Shown piece after piece: positions 1 to 8,976 of a stretch of DNA of 32,462 bases. Origin of the DNA: UBA10427 sp003500135 (lineage in GTDB: Bacteria > Bacteroidota > Bacteroidia > Cytophagales > Cyclobacteriaceae); NCBI GenBank assembly GCA_963966275.1, contig CAWZYQ010000030.1, forward strand, positions 1 through 32,462. The letters run 5' to 3'. Positions within the stretch are counted from its first letter, which is position 1. Every line of letters starts with the position of its first letter. The position numbers were made by a program, and so were the translations under genes. Below the pieces are notes generated by a model. It had not been told where the DNA came from. It saw nothing but the letters and a program-made list of their open reading frames with translations, and searched no databases.

Positions 1-344
1 TAATTAAGCCATACAAATTTTGACCAATCCTTGTGTGGGTATTTTGCACGGACTTTGAATTTGCCTTCAGGGGTACATTGGTCACCTTCCATTCTTTTAT
101 CATCGATGGGATTACCACCAAATACTACAGGGTAACTTCGAATAGATCGATCTTGATATTTAACGGATAGTGTATACTCAGACTTATCAATGAATAGGAA
201 AATTTCAGAGTGGTTGATACTAAGTGAGTCCAACAATTCCGTTAAGGACAAATCGTTAGATAGTCCAAATGCTTTTTCTGATTTACCACACTTCCAAAGG
301 AGAAGAGATATTGTAATAAGCAAAAATAAAGAAGTGCGACTCAT
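1..344 (-). CDS. L,D-transpeptidase (YkuD family), N-terminal part, cut by window edge
   Basis: The reading frame opens at ATG 344 on the minus strand and runs without a stop to base 1, giving 114 residues; the 3' end lies outside the window. The N-terminus is a hydrophobic export signal (residues 6-17, LFLLITISLLLW) followed by Cys19. It could be a lipoprotein, but Lys18 before the Cys is atypical for a lipobox. Then come IFLFIDKSEYTLSV, SIRSYPVVFGGNP, DKRMEGDQCTPEGKFKV and WSKFVWLN, which match the start of YkuD catalytic domains (a strand pair that reads as a signature, then the 'G..P.D.K...GD..TPEG.F' stretch). The catalytic His and the SxGCxR cysteine motif should lie beyond base 1, so activity cannot be judged. 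YkuD enzymes form 3-3 peptidoglycan cross-links or attach proteins to peptidoglycan. The start overlaps the stop of the upstream GAF sensor gene (ATGA), implying translational coupling. Confidence 0.8.
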   Translation of the reverse strand, partial: MSRTSLFLLITISLLLWKCGKSEKAFGLSNDLSLTELLDSLSINHSEIFLFIDKSEYTLSVKYQDRSIRSYPVVFGGNPIDDKRMEGDQCTPEGKFKVRAKYPHKDWSKFVWLN

Positions 345-1945
345 TGCTCATCCACTGCTTCACCTTTCAATTGCCTCAAATCATCCTTAAGGCTGCGTAT
401 TTCATCTTCGTATTCCCGGGTTTTGCGGTGCATTTGTTCCTGCGTAGCTTGCAGCTCCTCCATATTTTGCCTCATTTCTTCCTCCTGGGCTTTCATTTCC
501 TCCGCCTGTTGTTGGGATTGCTCCAGCAAACCACGAGTGTGTTCATTGGTACGAACGGTTATGATCGCCGAAGCAATGATTTCGGCTAATTGCTCAAGAA
601 AATCGAGGTGGTATTTTTCATACTTTTTGAATGACGCAATTTCCAGAACACCTTCAATCTGGTCATTGGATTTGAGAGGTACTATTACCAGGCTTTCAGG
701 GTTGGCCATGCCTATTCCCGAAGTGATATTCAAGTAATTTTGTGGTACGTTTTCAAGGTAGATCAACTCACCTTCCAGATAGCATTGGCCGATCATCCCC
801 TCACCCGGTTTTACTTTTTTCTCCATAAATTTATGCCTTTCGTAGGCATAACAGCTGACCATTTCCAGGTACCTCTCGCTTTCGGATGGGTCATTGATAA
901 TGAACAATCCGCCTTGTTTGGCCTCCATGTATTGTACAATTTCGGAAATAATGTTTTCCGAAAGCATGGTTACATCATTTTGATACTTACGGACGATATC
1001 TGCAAACTTTGTAAGGCCTTCATTTTTCCAAATGCGTTTTTCATCATCGTCTTTCAGTTCCTTCAAATGCTCGCGTAACTTCACTAATTCCCCGGATATG
1101 TTTTCCTGGTTGAGGTGTTCGTTATTTTCATTCAAGCCGTCCCAGTTAACATTGTAGTCATTTTCGGCAATTCCTTTGATGAATTGGGCCGCGAGTTTAA
1201 GATTTTCAAGAATTGATTTTGTAACGGAATCCTGATCAGTTGTATCTATTTCTTCGCCATTATTAAAGACAAGTGTTCTATTGCTGCTATCCAGTCCTTT
1301 AAGCAGCTCACGTCGGCGATGTGAAGTTTTTTTATAATTAATGGCCGCAAAGATTAAGATAGCGACACATACGATAAAGAAAAGGATCAATGATGTACCG
1401 GAAACAATCCGCCAGGTATTGTATTTCCGCTCAATGGAATCCAATCGTTCGTTCATTTCATCCCTGGTTTCCTGTAAGTAAGCGCCATAAATATTGTAGG
1501 CTTCCAGTCCACGATCTTCCTCCACTATTTTTTGTACCTCTTCCATATTGCCGTTTTGAAGCATGTTAACCATATCTTCAACCAAGGCTAAATAGTCCAG
1601 GTATGCTTTTCTTGCTTCTTTGAAAGCAATGAGGTCAAAATCAAGCTCTTTGACAGATTCTTCAAGTTCATTTATTGCGATTATGCGCTGTGCGATGCGG
1701 AAAGGCTCCAGCATGCCTTCTTCCGGATTAATATAATATCCACGTAAACCAAGATCTGATAGCATTACCGTGTTGCTGACATTGTCCAGTAAGCTGTTGA
1801 GTTCAATAAGGTTGTCCTTTTCCTTAACGTATTGTGCCACTACATTACGGTAGAAAAAGTTTATGGCAACATTTATTATCAGCAGTAGTATGAGCAAATA
1901 GATGCCGTAAATAAATGCTTTTTCCGTGTTTTTGATTTTGAACAT
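341..1945 (-). CDS. Membrane-anchored GAF-domain sensor with C-terminal coiled coil
   Basis: This 534-residue protein has a transmembrane helix at about residues 12-32, a mostly helical extracytoplasmic region (about 33-176, CHASE3-like in size and helicity), a second transmembrane helix at about 178-202, a HAMP-like linker (about 203-300), a GAF domain at about 325-465 (GEGMIGQCYLEGELIYL is typical) and a long glutamine/glutamate-rich coiled coil from about 470 to the end. It has no histidine kinase, GGDEF, PP2C or chemoreceptor output domain. Proteins ending in EEMRQNMEELQATQEQM are common in Bacteroidota and often continue into PAS or kinase modules; here the protein stops after the coil. 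It probably senses an envelope signal and passes it to a partner protein through the coil; this is inference. It is followed with an ATGA overlap by the L,D-transpeptidase gene, suggesting a cell-wall-related role. Confidence 0.85.
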   Translation of the reverse strand: MFKIKNTEKAFIYGIYLLILLLIINVAINFFYRNVVAQYVKEKDNLIELNSLLDNVSNTVMLSDLGLRGYYINPEEGMLEPFRIAQRIIAINELEESVKELDFDLIAFKEARKAYLDYLALVEDMVNMLQNGNMEEVQKIVEEDRGLEAYNIYGAYLQETRDEMNERLDSIERKYNTWRIVSGTSLILFFIVCVAILIFAAINYKKTSHRRRELLKGLDSSNRTLVFNNGEEIDTTDQDSVTKSILENLKLAAQFIKGIAENDYNVNWDGLNENNEHLNQENISGELVKLREHLKELKDDDEKRIWKNEGLTKFADIVRKYQNDVTMLSENIISEIVQYMEAKQGGLFIINDPSESERYLEMVSCYAYERHKFMEKKVKPGEGMIGQCYLEGELIYLENVPQNYLNITSGIGMANPESLVIVPLKSNDQIEGVLEIASFKKYEKYHLDFLEQLAEIIASAIITVRTNEHTRGLLEQSQQQAEEMKAQEEEMRQNMEELQATQEQMHRKTREYEDEIRSLKDDLRQLKGEAVDEQ

Positions 1946-1967
1946 GACTTAGCCTTTGTTTGCCCTT

Positions 1968-1975
1968 CAAATATA
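1968..1975 (-). promoter_or_regulatory. Putative -7 promoter element (TAnnTTTG type)
   Basis: On the minus strand the sequence reads TATATTTG, a full match to the Bacteroidota -7 consensus TAnnTTTG. It lies 22 bases before the ATG of the GAF sensor gene, which would give a short leader. I find no clear TTTG -33 element 19-21 bases upstream, so the call rests on the -7 box and its position. Confidence 0.4.
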
Positions 1976-2160
1976 GAAATTATGCGCAATATAGCATGAT
2001 GCTGCTTTGACTCTGCATTTACAGGATTCCCTTTTTCATGGTTGTAAGAACCACCACGACTTCAAGCTTAATCATGCTAATTTGCTTTATTATATCCAAT
2101 AAATTGGCAGGATTCGATTAATTGAACATATACTTGGATCAAAAGAAACCGTTGAAGGGT

Positions 2161-2760
2161 TTAAGCTGGTTTTTTGGCAATCAAACGGATAATATTTGCC
2201 TGTCCACGATGATGGGAACCCTCCTCAAGGGAAATTTCTTTTTCTTCCAGAAGGGATATCTCAAAATCTTTAAAATCTTTTTTCAGAATGTCATGGCTAT
2301 ACAAAAGATCGATATCTTTTGGTCCTCCCGATTGATTGTTGATTTGTGATGTATGGAATGCTTCGATCAGGATCGTGCCACCCGGCTTCAGATACCTATT
2401 CAGGTGATCAAACACGTCTTTTCTTGTATCAGAAGGAAAATGGGCGTATATGTAAGCAATCATATCATACTTTTCAGTGTCGGCCATGTACGTGTTGGCT
2501 TTGGCAATCTGGTACTGTATAATCACCGAATTTTCGTTGGCCAGTGTCTCTGCTTTAACCTTTCCTATTTCACTGATATCAAAAGCATCCACTTTCCATC
2601 CCATTGCAGCGGCAAAAACGGCATTTCTGCCCTCACCTTCGCATGGAAGCAGTATTTTACCGGGCCTTAATTTGGTTAGCCGCTCCGCAAAAAACTCATT
2701 GGGATGAATACCATAAATATATTCGCTCGTGCTATATTTTTCGTTCCAGAAAGCTTCCAT
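2161..2760 (-). CDS. Class I SAM-dependent methyltransferase, TehB-like
   Basis: This is a 199-residue cytoplasmic methyltransferase. Motif I is ILLPCEGEGRNAVFAA (about residues 36-51). The acidic residue at the end of the second strand is Asp61 (VDAFDIS), motif post-I/II is YDMIAYIYAHFP, and LKPGGTILIEAF (about 124-135) is the usual motif III. The opening WNEKYSTSEYIYGIHPNEFF is the pattern of TehB-like and thiopurine-methyltransferase-like proteins, a family linked to detoxification of tellurite or other soft nucleophiles. The substrate cannot be read from sequence. The gene appears monocistronic: it has an AT-rich upstream region of about 100 bases after the tRNA-Ala terminator, and a 215-base gap to the next gene. 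Confidence 0.8.
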   Translation of the reverse strand: MEAFWNEKYSTSEYIYGIHPNEFFAERLTKLRPGKILLPCEGEGRNAVFAAAMGWKVDAFDISEIGKVKAETLANENSVIIQYQIAKANTYMADTEKYDMIAYIYAHFPSDTRKDVFDHLNRYLKPGGTILIEAFHTSQINNQSGGPKDIDLLYSHDILKKDFKDFEISLLEEKEISLEEGSHHRGQANIIRLIAKKPA

Positions 2761-2865
2761 TGCAATTATTTTATTGTTGTATATTAAATAGATAATACGA
2801 TTTGGGTTTTCTAATCGATGCTTAAAAATATAAAAATTTATATAAAATGTTGGATATAGTACCGC

Positions 2866-2899
2866 GAAAATAAAAATGACCTACTCAATCGAGTAGGCC
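2866..2899 (-). terminator. Rho-independent terminator of tRNA-Ala
   Basis: Directly after the CCA end of the tRNA, the minus strand can form a 9-bp stem (arms at 2891-2899 and 2878-2886, one G-U pair) with a GATT loop, followed by a T-rich run (complement of 2867-2877). This is a textbook intrinsic terminator. Confidence 0.8.
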
Positions 2900-2900
2900 T

Positions 2901-2977
2901 TGGTGGAGCATATCGGAGTCGAACCGATGACCTCTACGCTGCCAGCGTAGCGCTCTAGCCAGCTGAGCTAATGCCCC
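2901..2977 (-). tRNA. tRNA-Ala (anticodon GGC)
   Basis: The 77-base minus-strand sequence folds into a standard cloverleaf. The acceptor stem is GGGGCAT paired with ATGCTCC (one G-U). The D arm is GCTC/GAGC, the anticodon stem is CTACG/CGTAG with loop CTGGCAG (anticodon GGC, reading GCC and GCU alanine codons), and the T arm is ATCGG/CCGAT with the TTCGACT loop. The discriminator base is A and the CCA tail is encoded. An intrinsic terminator follows at once, so this is a single-tRNA unit. Confidence 0.97.
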
Positions 2978-3022
2978 ATTGTTTTGTAAGGCAGCGCAAA
3001 TATAATGCTCCTGTGTAAATTC

Positions 3023-3496
3023 TCAAAATTTAATACGCCTGGCCTTAACAAATATTCCCTGATAATAATTTGACATCAGGTTAGCTTCTATTACCCCCCT
3101 GCTGGAAGAGGCATGAATAAAGGTAATATTTTCACCAGGCCCTCTATCAGTGACCAGGCCGGCATGAGTGATTTTGCGTTTCCCCTTTTTATATGAAAAA
3201 AAAACGAGGTCACCAGGTTGTAGATTATTTATATGCACTTTTTTTCCCAGTTTACTCTGTTGTCTGGCAGTACGTGGTATATATATTTCTATGGCTTCAA
3301 AGCTTCTTTTGAGCAGACCGGAACAGTCCATTCCAAGTGTAGTTGTGCCACCATATTTATAGGGCACACCGATATAGCTACGCGCTCTTTGCACTACAAT
3401 ATCCGTTTTTTGTATCCGTGCCTTACGAGAAGTAGCACATGAAGTCAAAAGTAAAAATGATACAACAAATAAAAGGATTGGTCTTGATGCTTTCAT
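3023..3496 (-). CDS. NlpC/P60 family (C40) cell-wall endopeptidase, lipoprotein
   Basis: This 157-residue protein starts with a lipoprotein signal ending in LLLTSC (Cys20). The C40 domain follows: YIGVPYKYGG (41-50), DCSGL with the nucleophile Cys58, QPGDLVFF (93-100), THAGLV with His111 and FIHASS with the third polar residue His128. The Cys-His-His triad is therefore complete. Family members cut the D-gamma-Glu-meso-DAP (or related) bond in peptidoglycan stem peptides. Its size is typical of Spr-like single-domain enzymes, with no SH3 or LysM attachment domain. It is divergent from asnB across a 139-base AT-rich gap and has no operon partner. Confidence 0.92.
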   Translation of the reverse strand: MKASRPILLFVVSFLLLTSCATSRKARIQKTDIVVQRARSYIGVPYKYGGTTTLGMDCSGLLKRSFEAIEIYIPRTARQQSKLGKKVHINNLQPGDLVFFSYKKGKRKITHAGLVTDRGPGENITFIHASSSRGVIEANLMSNYYQGIFVKARRIKF

Positions 3497-3635
3497 AAAA
3501 AAATAACGATCTGATCCATAATGACTTTATGGAAGAATATGATATGATTAAAAAATTGCCTAAGCTTTTGTAATATTAATACAAAATTAAAGTTTCTTTT
3601 TGGAAAACCATCAGTAAAACCTGCTTTCAAATCAC

Positions 3636-5531
3636 ATGTGTGGCATAAATGGAATTTATTCATTCAATGAAGCAGGCAGATTTAATTCAATAAATCATGC
3701 CCGGGCAACTGCTTCACTACATCATCGCGGCCCCGATGACCAGGGTCAATATATTCAAGAGCATATTTCCCTTGGCCATAGAAGGTTATCGATAATCGAT
3801 CTTAGTGAACATGGCCACCAACCTATGTCCGATGCTACCGATCAATATGTCATTGTCTTTAATGGTGAAATCTATAATTATCAATCGCTAAAAAAAGATT
3901 TGGAAAATCGTGGGCATAGGTTCCACTCTCAAACCGACACTGAAGTGCTGCTAAATGCTTATAAAGCCTGGGGTTCTGGTTGTCTATCCAAACTCAATGG
4001 TTTTTTTGCCTTTGCAATTTATGGCAAAAGCGCCAAAAATCTGTTTATAGCCCGCGATCGATATGGTATAAAGCCCCTTTACTATTTCTATGATGAAGAC
4101 AAGTTTATTTTCGGATCCGAATTGCAGGCCATACTTGCGTATGGCATAGATAAACAACTGGATAATACAGCGCTATTTTCCTATTTGCAACTCAATTATT
4201 TACCAGCGCCATGTACAATGGTAGAAGGGGTTATGTCATTGTTGCCAGGACATTACATTGAAGTGGCAAAGAAGAAAGTGGAACTAAAGGCGTACTATGA
4301 CATAGAAGAAAAGGCCCGGTATACAAAACAAATCGATTACAGGTCTGCCAGGGGTCAAATTGGTAGCCTTTTGGAGCAATCTGTTTGCGATAGACTGGTA
4401 GCTGATGTGCCTTTAGGTACTTTTTTAAGTGGAGGTATTGATTCTTCAATCATCACAGGCATCGCGGCTAAGCATAAAGAGAATATAGATTCCTTTTCGA
4501 TCGGATATGCTGATGAGCCCTTTTTCGATGAAACGAGTTATGCAAAAGAGGTGGCAGAACATTTTGGTACCCGGCATACAGTTTTCAGGCTCAACAATAG
4601 CGATCTGGAGCAGCATCTGGATCAGATCTTAAATCACTTTGATCAGCCATTTGCCGATTCTTCGGCTATCCCCACTTATTTGTTAAGTAAGCTTACCAGG
4701 CAACATGTAAAGGTAGCGCTATCCGGTGATGGCGCCGATGAGCTTTTTTCAGGATACCACAAACACGAGGCTTTCCGAAGAAGCATGTCATCGGGTTGGA
4801 TGAATGGTGTTTTGCCATTTACTTCCGTTTTATGGCAAAACCTACCCGCCTCACGTAATAATGCGTTTTCCAATAAAATAAGGCAATTAAGAAAATATTC
4901 TGAAGGACTGAAGCTTTCTTTGCCGGAGAGGTACTGGCGATGGGCCTCCATAACAGGTCCTGAAACGGTTCAACACTGGATGGAAGTAAGTCATAACGAG
5001 GGTATAGAATGGAAAGCATATGATGCAATGCGCGCTAATTATTTAAATGGGTTAACAGAGAAAGACATGAACCGTGTTTTGTTGGCAGACATGAAGCTTG
5101 TGTTGCCCAATGATATGCTAAAAAAAGTAGATCATATGTCAATGGCCCACGGCTTGGAAGTCCGTGTACCCTTTCTCGACCATCGGTTGGTTGAATTTGT
5201 TCAAAGCTTACCCGCTGAATATAAGATCAACGAAAATATGCGAAAGCGCATTCTTCAGGATACTTACCGGGGTTTTTTACCGGAGGCCTTGTACAACCGG
5301 CCAAAGAAAGGGTTTGAGGCGCCACTTTTAAAATGGTTTCGTGGAAGCCTCAAGTCATTAATTTGTGATGATCTGTTGCAGGATAAATTTATTGCAGAGC
5401 AGGGTGTTTTCGTTCCTTCAGAAATAAAGTTGCTCAAGAAACAGCTCTTTTCAAGAAACCCGGGTGATGTACACGCACAAATATGGGCGCTACTCGTTTT
5501 TCAGCGCTGGTGGAAGCGATTTATGCAGTAA
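3636..5531 (+). CDS. asnB: Asparagine synthetase, glutamine-hydrolysing
   Basis: This 631-residue protein converts aspartate, glutamine and ATP to asparagine, glutamate, AMP and pyrophosphate. The N-terminal class II glutaminase domain begins MCGINGI, so Cys2 becomes the nucleophile after Met removal. HHRGPDDQG (29-37) and FNGEIYN (75-81) bind glutamine. The synthetase domain has the ATP pyrophosphatase loop SGGIDSS (265-271) and, further on, the conserved ALSGDGADELFSGY and VDHMSMAHGLEVRVPFLD segments. Its length and the C-terminal 'RPKKGFEAPLLKWFRG' region match the AsnB group common in Bacteroidota, some of which amidate sugars in polysaccharide clusters. No sugar genes flank it, so general asparagine synthesis is the simpler reading. 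Confidence 0.93.
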   Translation: MCGINGIYSFNEAGRFNSINHARATASLHHRGPDDQGQYIQEHISLGHRRLSIIDLSEHGHQPMSDATDQYVIVFNGEIYNYQSLKKDLENRGHRFHSQTDTEVLLNAYKAWGSGCLSKLNGFFAFAIYGKSAKNLFIARDRYGIKPLYYFYDEDKFIFGSELQAILAYGIDKQLDNTALFSYLQLNYLPAPCTMVEGVMSLLPGHYIEVAKKKVELKAYYDIEEKARYTKQIDYRSARGQIGSLLEQSVCDRLVADVPLGTFLSGGIDSSIITGIAAKHKENIDSFSIGYADEPFFDETSYAKEVAEHFGTRHTVFRLNNSDLEQHLDQILNHFDQPFADSSAIPTYLLSKLTRQHVKVALSGDGADELFSGYHKHEAFRRSMSSGWMNGVLPFTSVLWQNLPASRNNAFSNKIRQLRKYSEGLKLSLPERYWRWASITGPETVQHWMEVSHNEGIEWKAYDAMRANYLNGLTEKDMNRVLLADMKLVLPNDMLKKVDHMSMAHGLEVRVPFLDHRLVEFVQSLPAEYKINENMRKRILQDTYRGFLPEALYNRPKKGFEAPLLKWFRGSLKSLICDDLLQDKFIAEQGVFVPSEIKLLKKQLFSRNPGDVHAQIWALLVFQRWWKRFMQ

Positions 5532-5617
5532 ACAATGACCTTTTACCACTTGTTCTGACTTTGCAAAATCATTAATCAATTTGCATTAAATTCAGCGGCT
5601 TTTGAATAAAATTGCCG

Positions 5618-5625
5618 TATTTTTG
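5618..5625 (+). promoter_or_regulatory. Putative -7 promoter element (TAnnTTTG type)
   Basis: TATTTTTG matches the Bacteroidota -7 consensus. Transcription would start near 5631, which leaves about 12 bases before GTG 5643 but about 39 before ATG 5670. This favours the ATG as the start of the downstream oxidoreductase. No TTTG at the right -33 distance was found. Confidence 0.4.
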
Positions 5626-5669
5626 CCCACCTGAAAAAGAAGGTGCCAAACGAATATTTTGTTTACAGT

Positions 5670-8597
5670 ATGAATCGAGCCTTAGATGAACTGCGCAATG
5701 AACTGAAGGGAAAGCTTTTTTATGATGAAACAATGCGTCGATTGTACGCTACAGATGCATCGGCCTATCGGGAAATGCCGCTTGCGGTAGCCATACCCGA
5801 AGACGAATCTGATATAGTGGCACTGGTAAAGTTTGCAAGGCAAAAAGGCGCCTCCCTGATCCCTCGAACGGCAGGAACTTCGCTGGCCGGACAGGTGGTA
5901 GGTAATGGGATAGTGGTAGATGTCTCAAAGCATTTCACAAAAATCCTGGAGGTTAATCAGGAAGAAAACTGGGTCAGACTACAGCCTGGGGTCATTCGCG
6001 ATGATCTGAACAATTACCTCATGGATTTCGGGCTTTATTTCGGTCCGGAAACTTCAACGGCCAACCGGGCCATGTTAGGCGGTATGGTGGGGAACAATTC
6101 CTGTGGCGCCAATTCTGTAGTATATGGCAGCACACGCGACCATTTACTGGAGGTGCGTGCAGTGTTAAGCGATGGATCAGTTGCCCATTTTGGCCCATTA
6201 GATAAAAATGAATTTCGAAAAAAGTGCGAAGGGGATCATTTGGAAGCAGCCATTTACCGGCAGGTAAAAGAAATGCTTGCCAATGATGAAAATCGCAAGT
6301 CGATCAAAAATGGTTTTCCAAAACCAGATATCCCAAGGCGAAATACCGGCTATGCCGTAGATTTATTGATGGATGCCGAAGTTTTTGAAGAGAGTAATAA
6401 GCCCTTCAATTTCTGCAAACTTATTGCCGGCTCAGAGGGTACCCTGGCTTTTATTACTGAAATTAAAATTCATGTAGATCCTTTACCGCCTTCTGAAACG
6501 GTACTGGTTTGCGCTCATTTCAATAACCTTTACGAATCTTTGGAGGCCACGCTTGTGGCATTGGAATTCAACCCACAGGCCGTTGAGTTAATGGATCATT
6601 ATGTGCTGGAGCGCACCAAAACCAATATTGAACAGCGCAAAAACCGTTTTTTTGTCAAGGGAGACCCTGCAGCAATTTTGGTGGTTGATCTTTCGGATCA
6701 TTCCTTAGAAAAAGCTGAGGAAAAAGCTAAAACGCTCATAAGCGCTTTTCAGAAAAAAAGCATGGGATATCACTATCCGATTGTTAAGGGCGCTGATAGC
6801 AAAAAGGTTTGGACACTACGAAAAGCCGGGCTCGGACTTCTTTCCAATATTCCCGGTGATGCCAAACCGGCCCCGGTTATTGAAGATACTGCCGTCGATG
6901 TTCGTGACCTGCCGGCCTATATAAAAGACTTTAATGAGATTTTGCGTAAGCATGACTTGTATTGCGTGCATTATGCCCATGCAGGTTCCGGGGAATTACA
7001 TTTGAGACCAATACTCAACCTTAAAACGCAGGAAGGTACCCGGCTATTCCGTACCATTGCCGAGGAGATAGCATCGTTGGTAAAGAAATATAAAGGCTCG
7101 CTTAGTGGTGAGCACGGCGATGGCCGTTTAAGAGGTGAGTTTATTGAATTTATGGTTGGTGAATATAACTATCAGCTATTGCGGCAAATTAAAAAGATCT
7201 GGGATCCGGGCAATGTTTTCAATCCCAATAAAATTGTAGACACCTCACCAATGGATACCAGCCTGAGGTACACACCGGGCCAGGAAACACCACAATTTGA
7301 TACGGCCTTTAGCTTCGAAAAAGAGAAAGGTATTTTACGCGCTGCTGAAATGTGCAATGGTTCAGGCGACTGTAGAAAAAGCCACCTTAGCGGAGGAACG
7401 ATGTGTCCCAGCTACATGGCTACAAAAGATGAAAAGGATACCACCCGGGCACGTGCTAATATTTTGCGGGAAATACTGACAAATTCAGAAAAAGCCAATC
7501 GCTTTGATAGCGAAGCAATTAAAGAGGTGATGGACCTTTGTCTTTCATGTAAAGGCTGCACCGCCGAGTGCCCTTCCAATGTTGATCTTGCGAAGTTGAA
7601 GGCGGAATTTACCTATCAATACTATAAAAGCCACAGCGTTCCGATGCGCACCCGCATGATTGCCAATATCAACAGCATGAATAAACTGGCATCCATTGCT
7701 CCGGGGGCATACAATTTTCTCGTAAAAAATAAGGTTGCCTCTAGGGCTTTTAAGAAACTGACCGGGTTTGCAGAGGAAAGATCTTTGCCCGCTTTACATC
7801 GTATCCCGGTTAATAAATGGTATCGCAAAAATAAACAAGCGAATTTTGGATTTCCATTGACGCCAGACGCCCAAAAAGTCTATTTTTTCTGCGACGAGTT
7901 TACCAATTTCAACGATGCTCCCATTGGCATTACTGCCATTAAATTATTGGCAAAGCTGGGTTATGAGGTGGTCATTCCAAATCATAGTGAAAGTGGACGC
8001 GCATTTATTTCCAAAGGTCTGCTTGACCGGGCGAAGAAATTGGCCATCAGGAATACTGATCAATTAGCCGGATTGAATGATGGGCCGATAATAGGGTTGG
8101 AGCCCTCCGCCATTTTAACCCTCAGGGATGAATATTCTGATCTCGTTCCGCGAGAAATGAAAGATAAAGCAGAAAAATTGGCGGAAAACACCTTTTTGAT
8201 TGATGAATTTCTGGAAAGGGAATTGGAAGCCGGGAAAATCGCCAAAGATATTTTTACAAATAATAAAAAACTGATCAAACTTCACGGGCACTGCCACCAA
8301 AAAGCATTGTCATCGGTGGTACCTACCAAAAAAATCCTTTCCATTCCTGAAAATTACGAAGTACAAATGATCCCGTCAGGATGTTGTGGCATGGCCGGAT
8401 CCTTTGGTTATGAAAAAGAGCACTACAAAGTTTCAATGAAAATCGGGGAACTGGTATTGTTCCCAACAATAAGAAAGCAACCGGATGAAGTAATCATTGC
8501 CGCACCAGGAACCAGCTGCCGTCATCAGATCGCAGATGGTACGGAAAGAAAAGCGCTACACCCGGTGGAAATATTATGGCAGGCGTTGATTTCCTAA
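5670..8597 (+). CDS. Fused FAD-binding / Fe-S oxidoreductase (D-lactate or glycolate dehydrogenase type)
   Basis: I prefer ATG 5670 (975 residues); an in-frame GTG at 5643 would add nine. Numbering here is from the GTG. Domains in order: a PCMH-type FAD-binding domain (PRTAGTSLAGQVVGNG at 74-89, GSEGTLAFITEI at 263-274), an FAD-oxidase C-terminal domain with HYAHAGSGELHLRP (443-456) and SGEHGDGRLRGE (488-499), two 4Fe-4S sites (Cys571, Cys577, Cys588; Cys633, Cys636, Cys639, Cys643), and a C-terminal CCG heterodisulfide-reductase-like domain (HGHCHQK 881-887, SGCCGMAGS 912-920). It thus merges GlcD-like and GlcF-like subunits. The family oxidises 2-hydroxyacids such as D-lactate, passing electrons towards the quinone pool. 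The exact substrate is not evident. No lactate permease or regulator is adjacent. Confidence 0.9.
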   Translation: MNRALDELRNELKGKLFYDETMRRLYATDASAYREMPLAVAIPEDESDIVALVKFARQKGASLIPRTAGTSLAGQVVGNGIVVDVSKHFTKILEVNQEENWVRLQPGVIRDDLNNYLMDFGLYFGPETSTANRAMLGGMVGNNSCGANSVVYGSTRDHLLEVRAVLSDGSVAHFGPLDKNEFRKKCEGDHLEAAIYRQVKEMLANDENRKSIKNGFPKPDIPRRNTGYAVDLLMDAEVFEESNKPFNFCKLIAGSEGTLAFITEIKIHVDPLPPSETVLVCAHFNNLYESLEATLVALEFNPQAVELMDHYVLERTKTNIEQRKNRFFVKGDPAAILVVDLSDHSLEKAEEKAKTLISAFQKKSMGYHYPIVKGADSKKVWTLRKAGLGLLSNIPGDAKPAPVIEDTAVDVRDLPAYIKDFNEILRKHDLYCVHYAHAGSGELHLRPILNLKTQEGTRLFRTIAEEIASLVKKYKGSLSGEHGDGRLRGEFIEFMVGEYNYQLLRQIKKIWDPGNVFNPNKIVDTSPMDTSLRYTPGQETPQFDTAFSFEKEKGILRAAEMCNGSGDCRKSHLSGGTMCPSYMATKDEKDTTRARANILREILTNSEKANRFDSEAIKEVMDLCLSCKGCTAECPSNVDLAKLKAEFTYQYYKSHSVPMRTRMIANINSMNKLASIAPGAYNFLVKNKVASRAFKKLTGFAEERSLPALHRIPVNKWYRKNKQANFGFPLTPDAQKVYFFCDEFTNFNDAPIGITAIKLLAKLGYEVVIPNHSESGRAFISKGLLDRAKKLAIRNTDQLAGLNDGPIIGLEPSAILTLRDEYSDLVPREMKDKAEKLAENTFLIDEFLERELEAGKIAKDIFTNNKKLIKLHGHCHQKALSSVVPTKKILSIPENYEVQMIPSGCCGMAGSFGYEKEHYKVSMKIGELVLFPTIRKQPDEVIIAAPGTSCRHQIADGTERKALHPVEILWQALIS

Positions 8598-8976
8598 TGC
8601 AAGGTTTAACCCGGTTTTAAACACTGCCTTACATGTTTTCAGCAATTATATACTCAATCGCCCCTTTAGGAAAATCAGCATTTTTGTAGAATGACATTCA
8701 ATCAGATATCTTCAGGCTGATGGTAGATCATATGGCGCCATAAGGGTGTCTTCCCCTTGATTCACCATGTACATTAATCCCCAAAAAAAGTCGGTAACCC
8801 TTGTGCCGGCTTTTTTCATTTATGATGAGGCAATCGATTAGCGAGCATACTTGTCTGTCCTGATATGTATAAAAATACCATCTTCTTCAATAATGCCTGA
8901 TATATTACATATGGCATCTTTTACAGTTACAAAACTTTCTGATGACCTTTAAACCGGACTTAGTAGGATAAAAACT
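8598..8976. other. Gene-free gap between convergent genes
   Basis: This 379-base gap separates the convergent oxidoreductase and PIG-L genes. I find no credible open frame. It holds the strong hairpin at 8783-8816 and a weaker one near 8740 (AAGGG, 7-base loop, CCCTT). Nothing else recognisable is present between 8820 and 8976. Confidence 0.6.
8783..8816 (+). terminator. Bidirectional rho-independent terminator
   Basis: An 11-bp stem (8784-8794 with 8806-8816, one G-U pair) encloses an 11-base loop. One side ends in six Ts and the other in As, so it can end transcription from the oxidoreductase on the plus strand and also from the PIG-L gene on the minus strand. It is about 190 bases past the oxidoreductase stop. 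Confidence 0.75.

Noticed and set aside
2146..2162. Hairpin AAACC/GGTTT next to the TehB-like methyltransferase stop
   Set aside because: It has only 5 bp, overlaps the stop codon and is followed by an interrupted T run; too weak to call as a terminator.
5562..5585. Inverted repeat TGCAAA...TTTGCA after asnB
   Set aside because: It is a six-base AT-rich repeat with a 12-base spacer and no T run; consistent with chance.
5643..5669. GTG start extending the FAD/Fe-S oxidoreductase by nine residues
   Set aside because: The AAGAAGG run touches the GTG and leaves no proper spacing. The -7 box at 5618-5625 would leave a very short leader, and the ATG at 5670 gives an N-terminus closer to what I recall of relatives.
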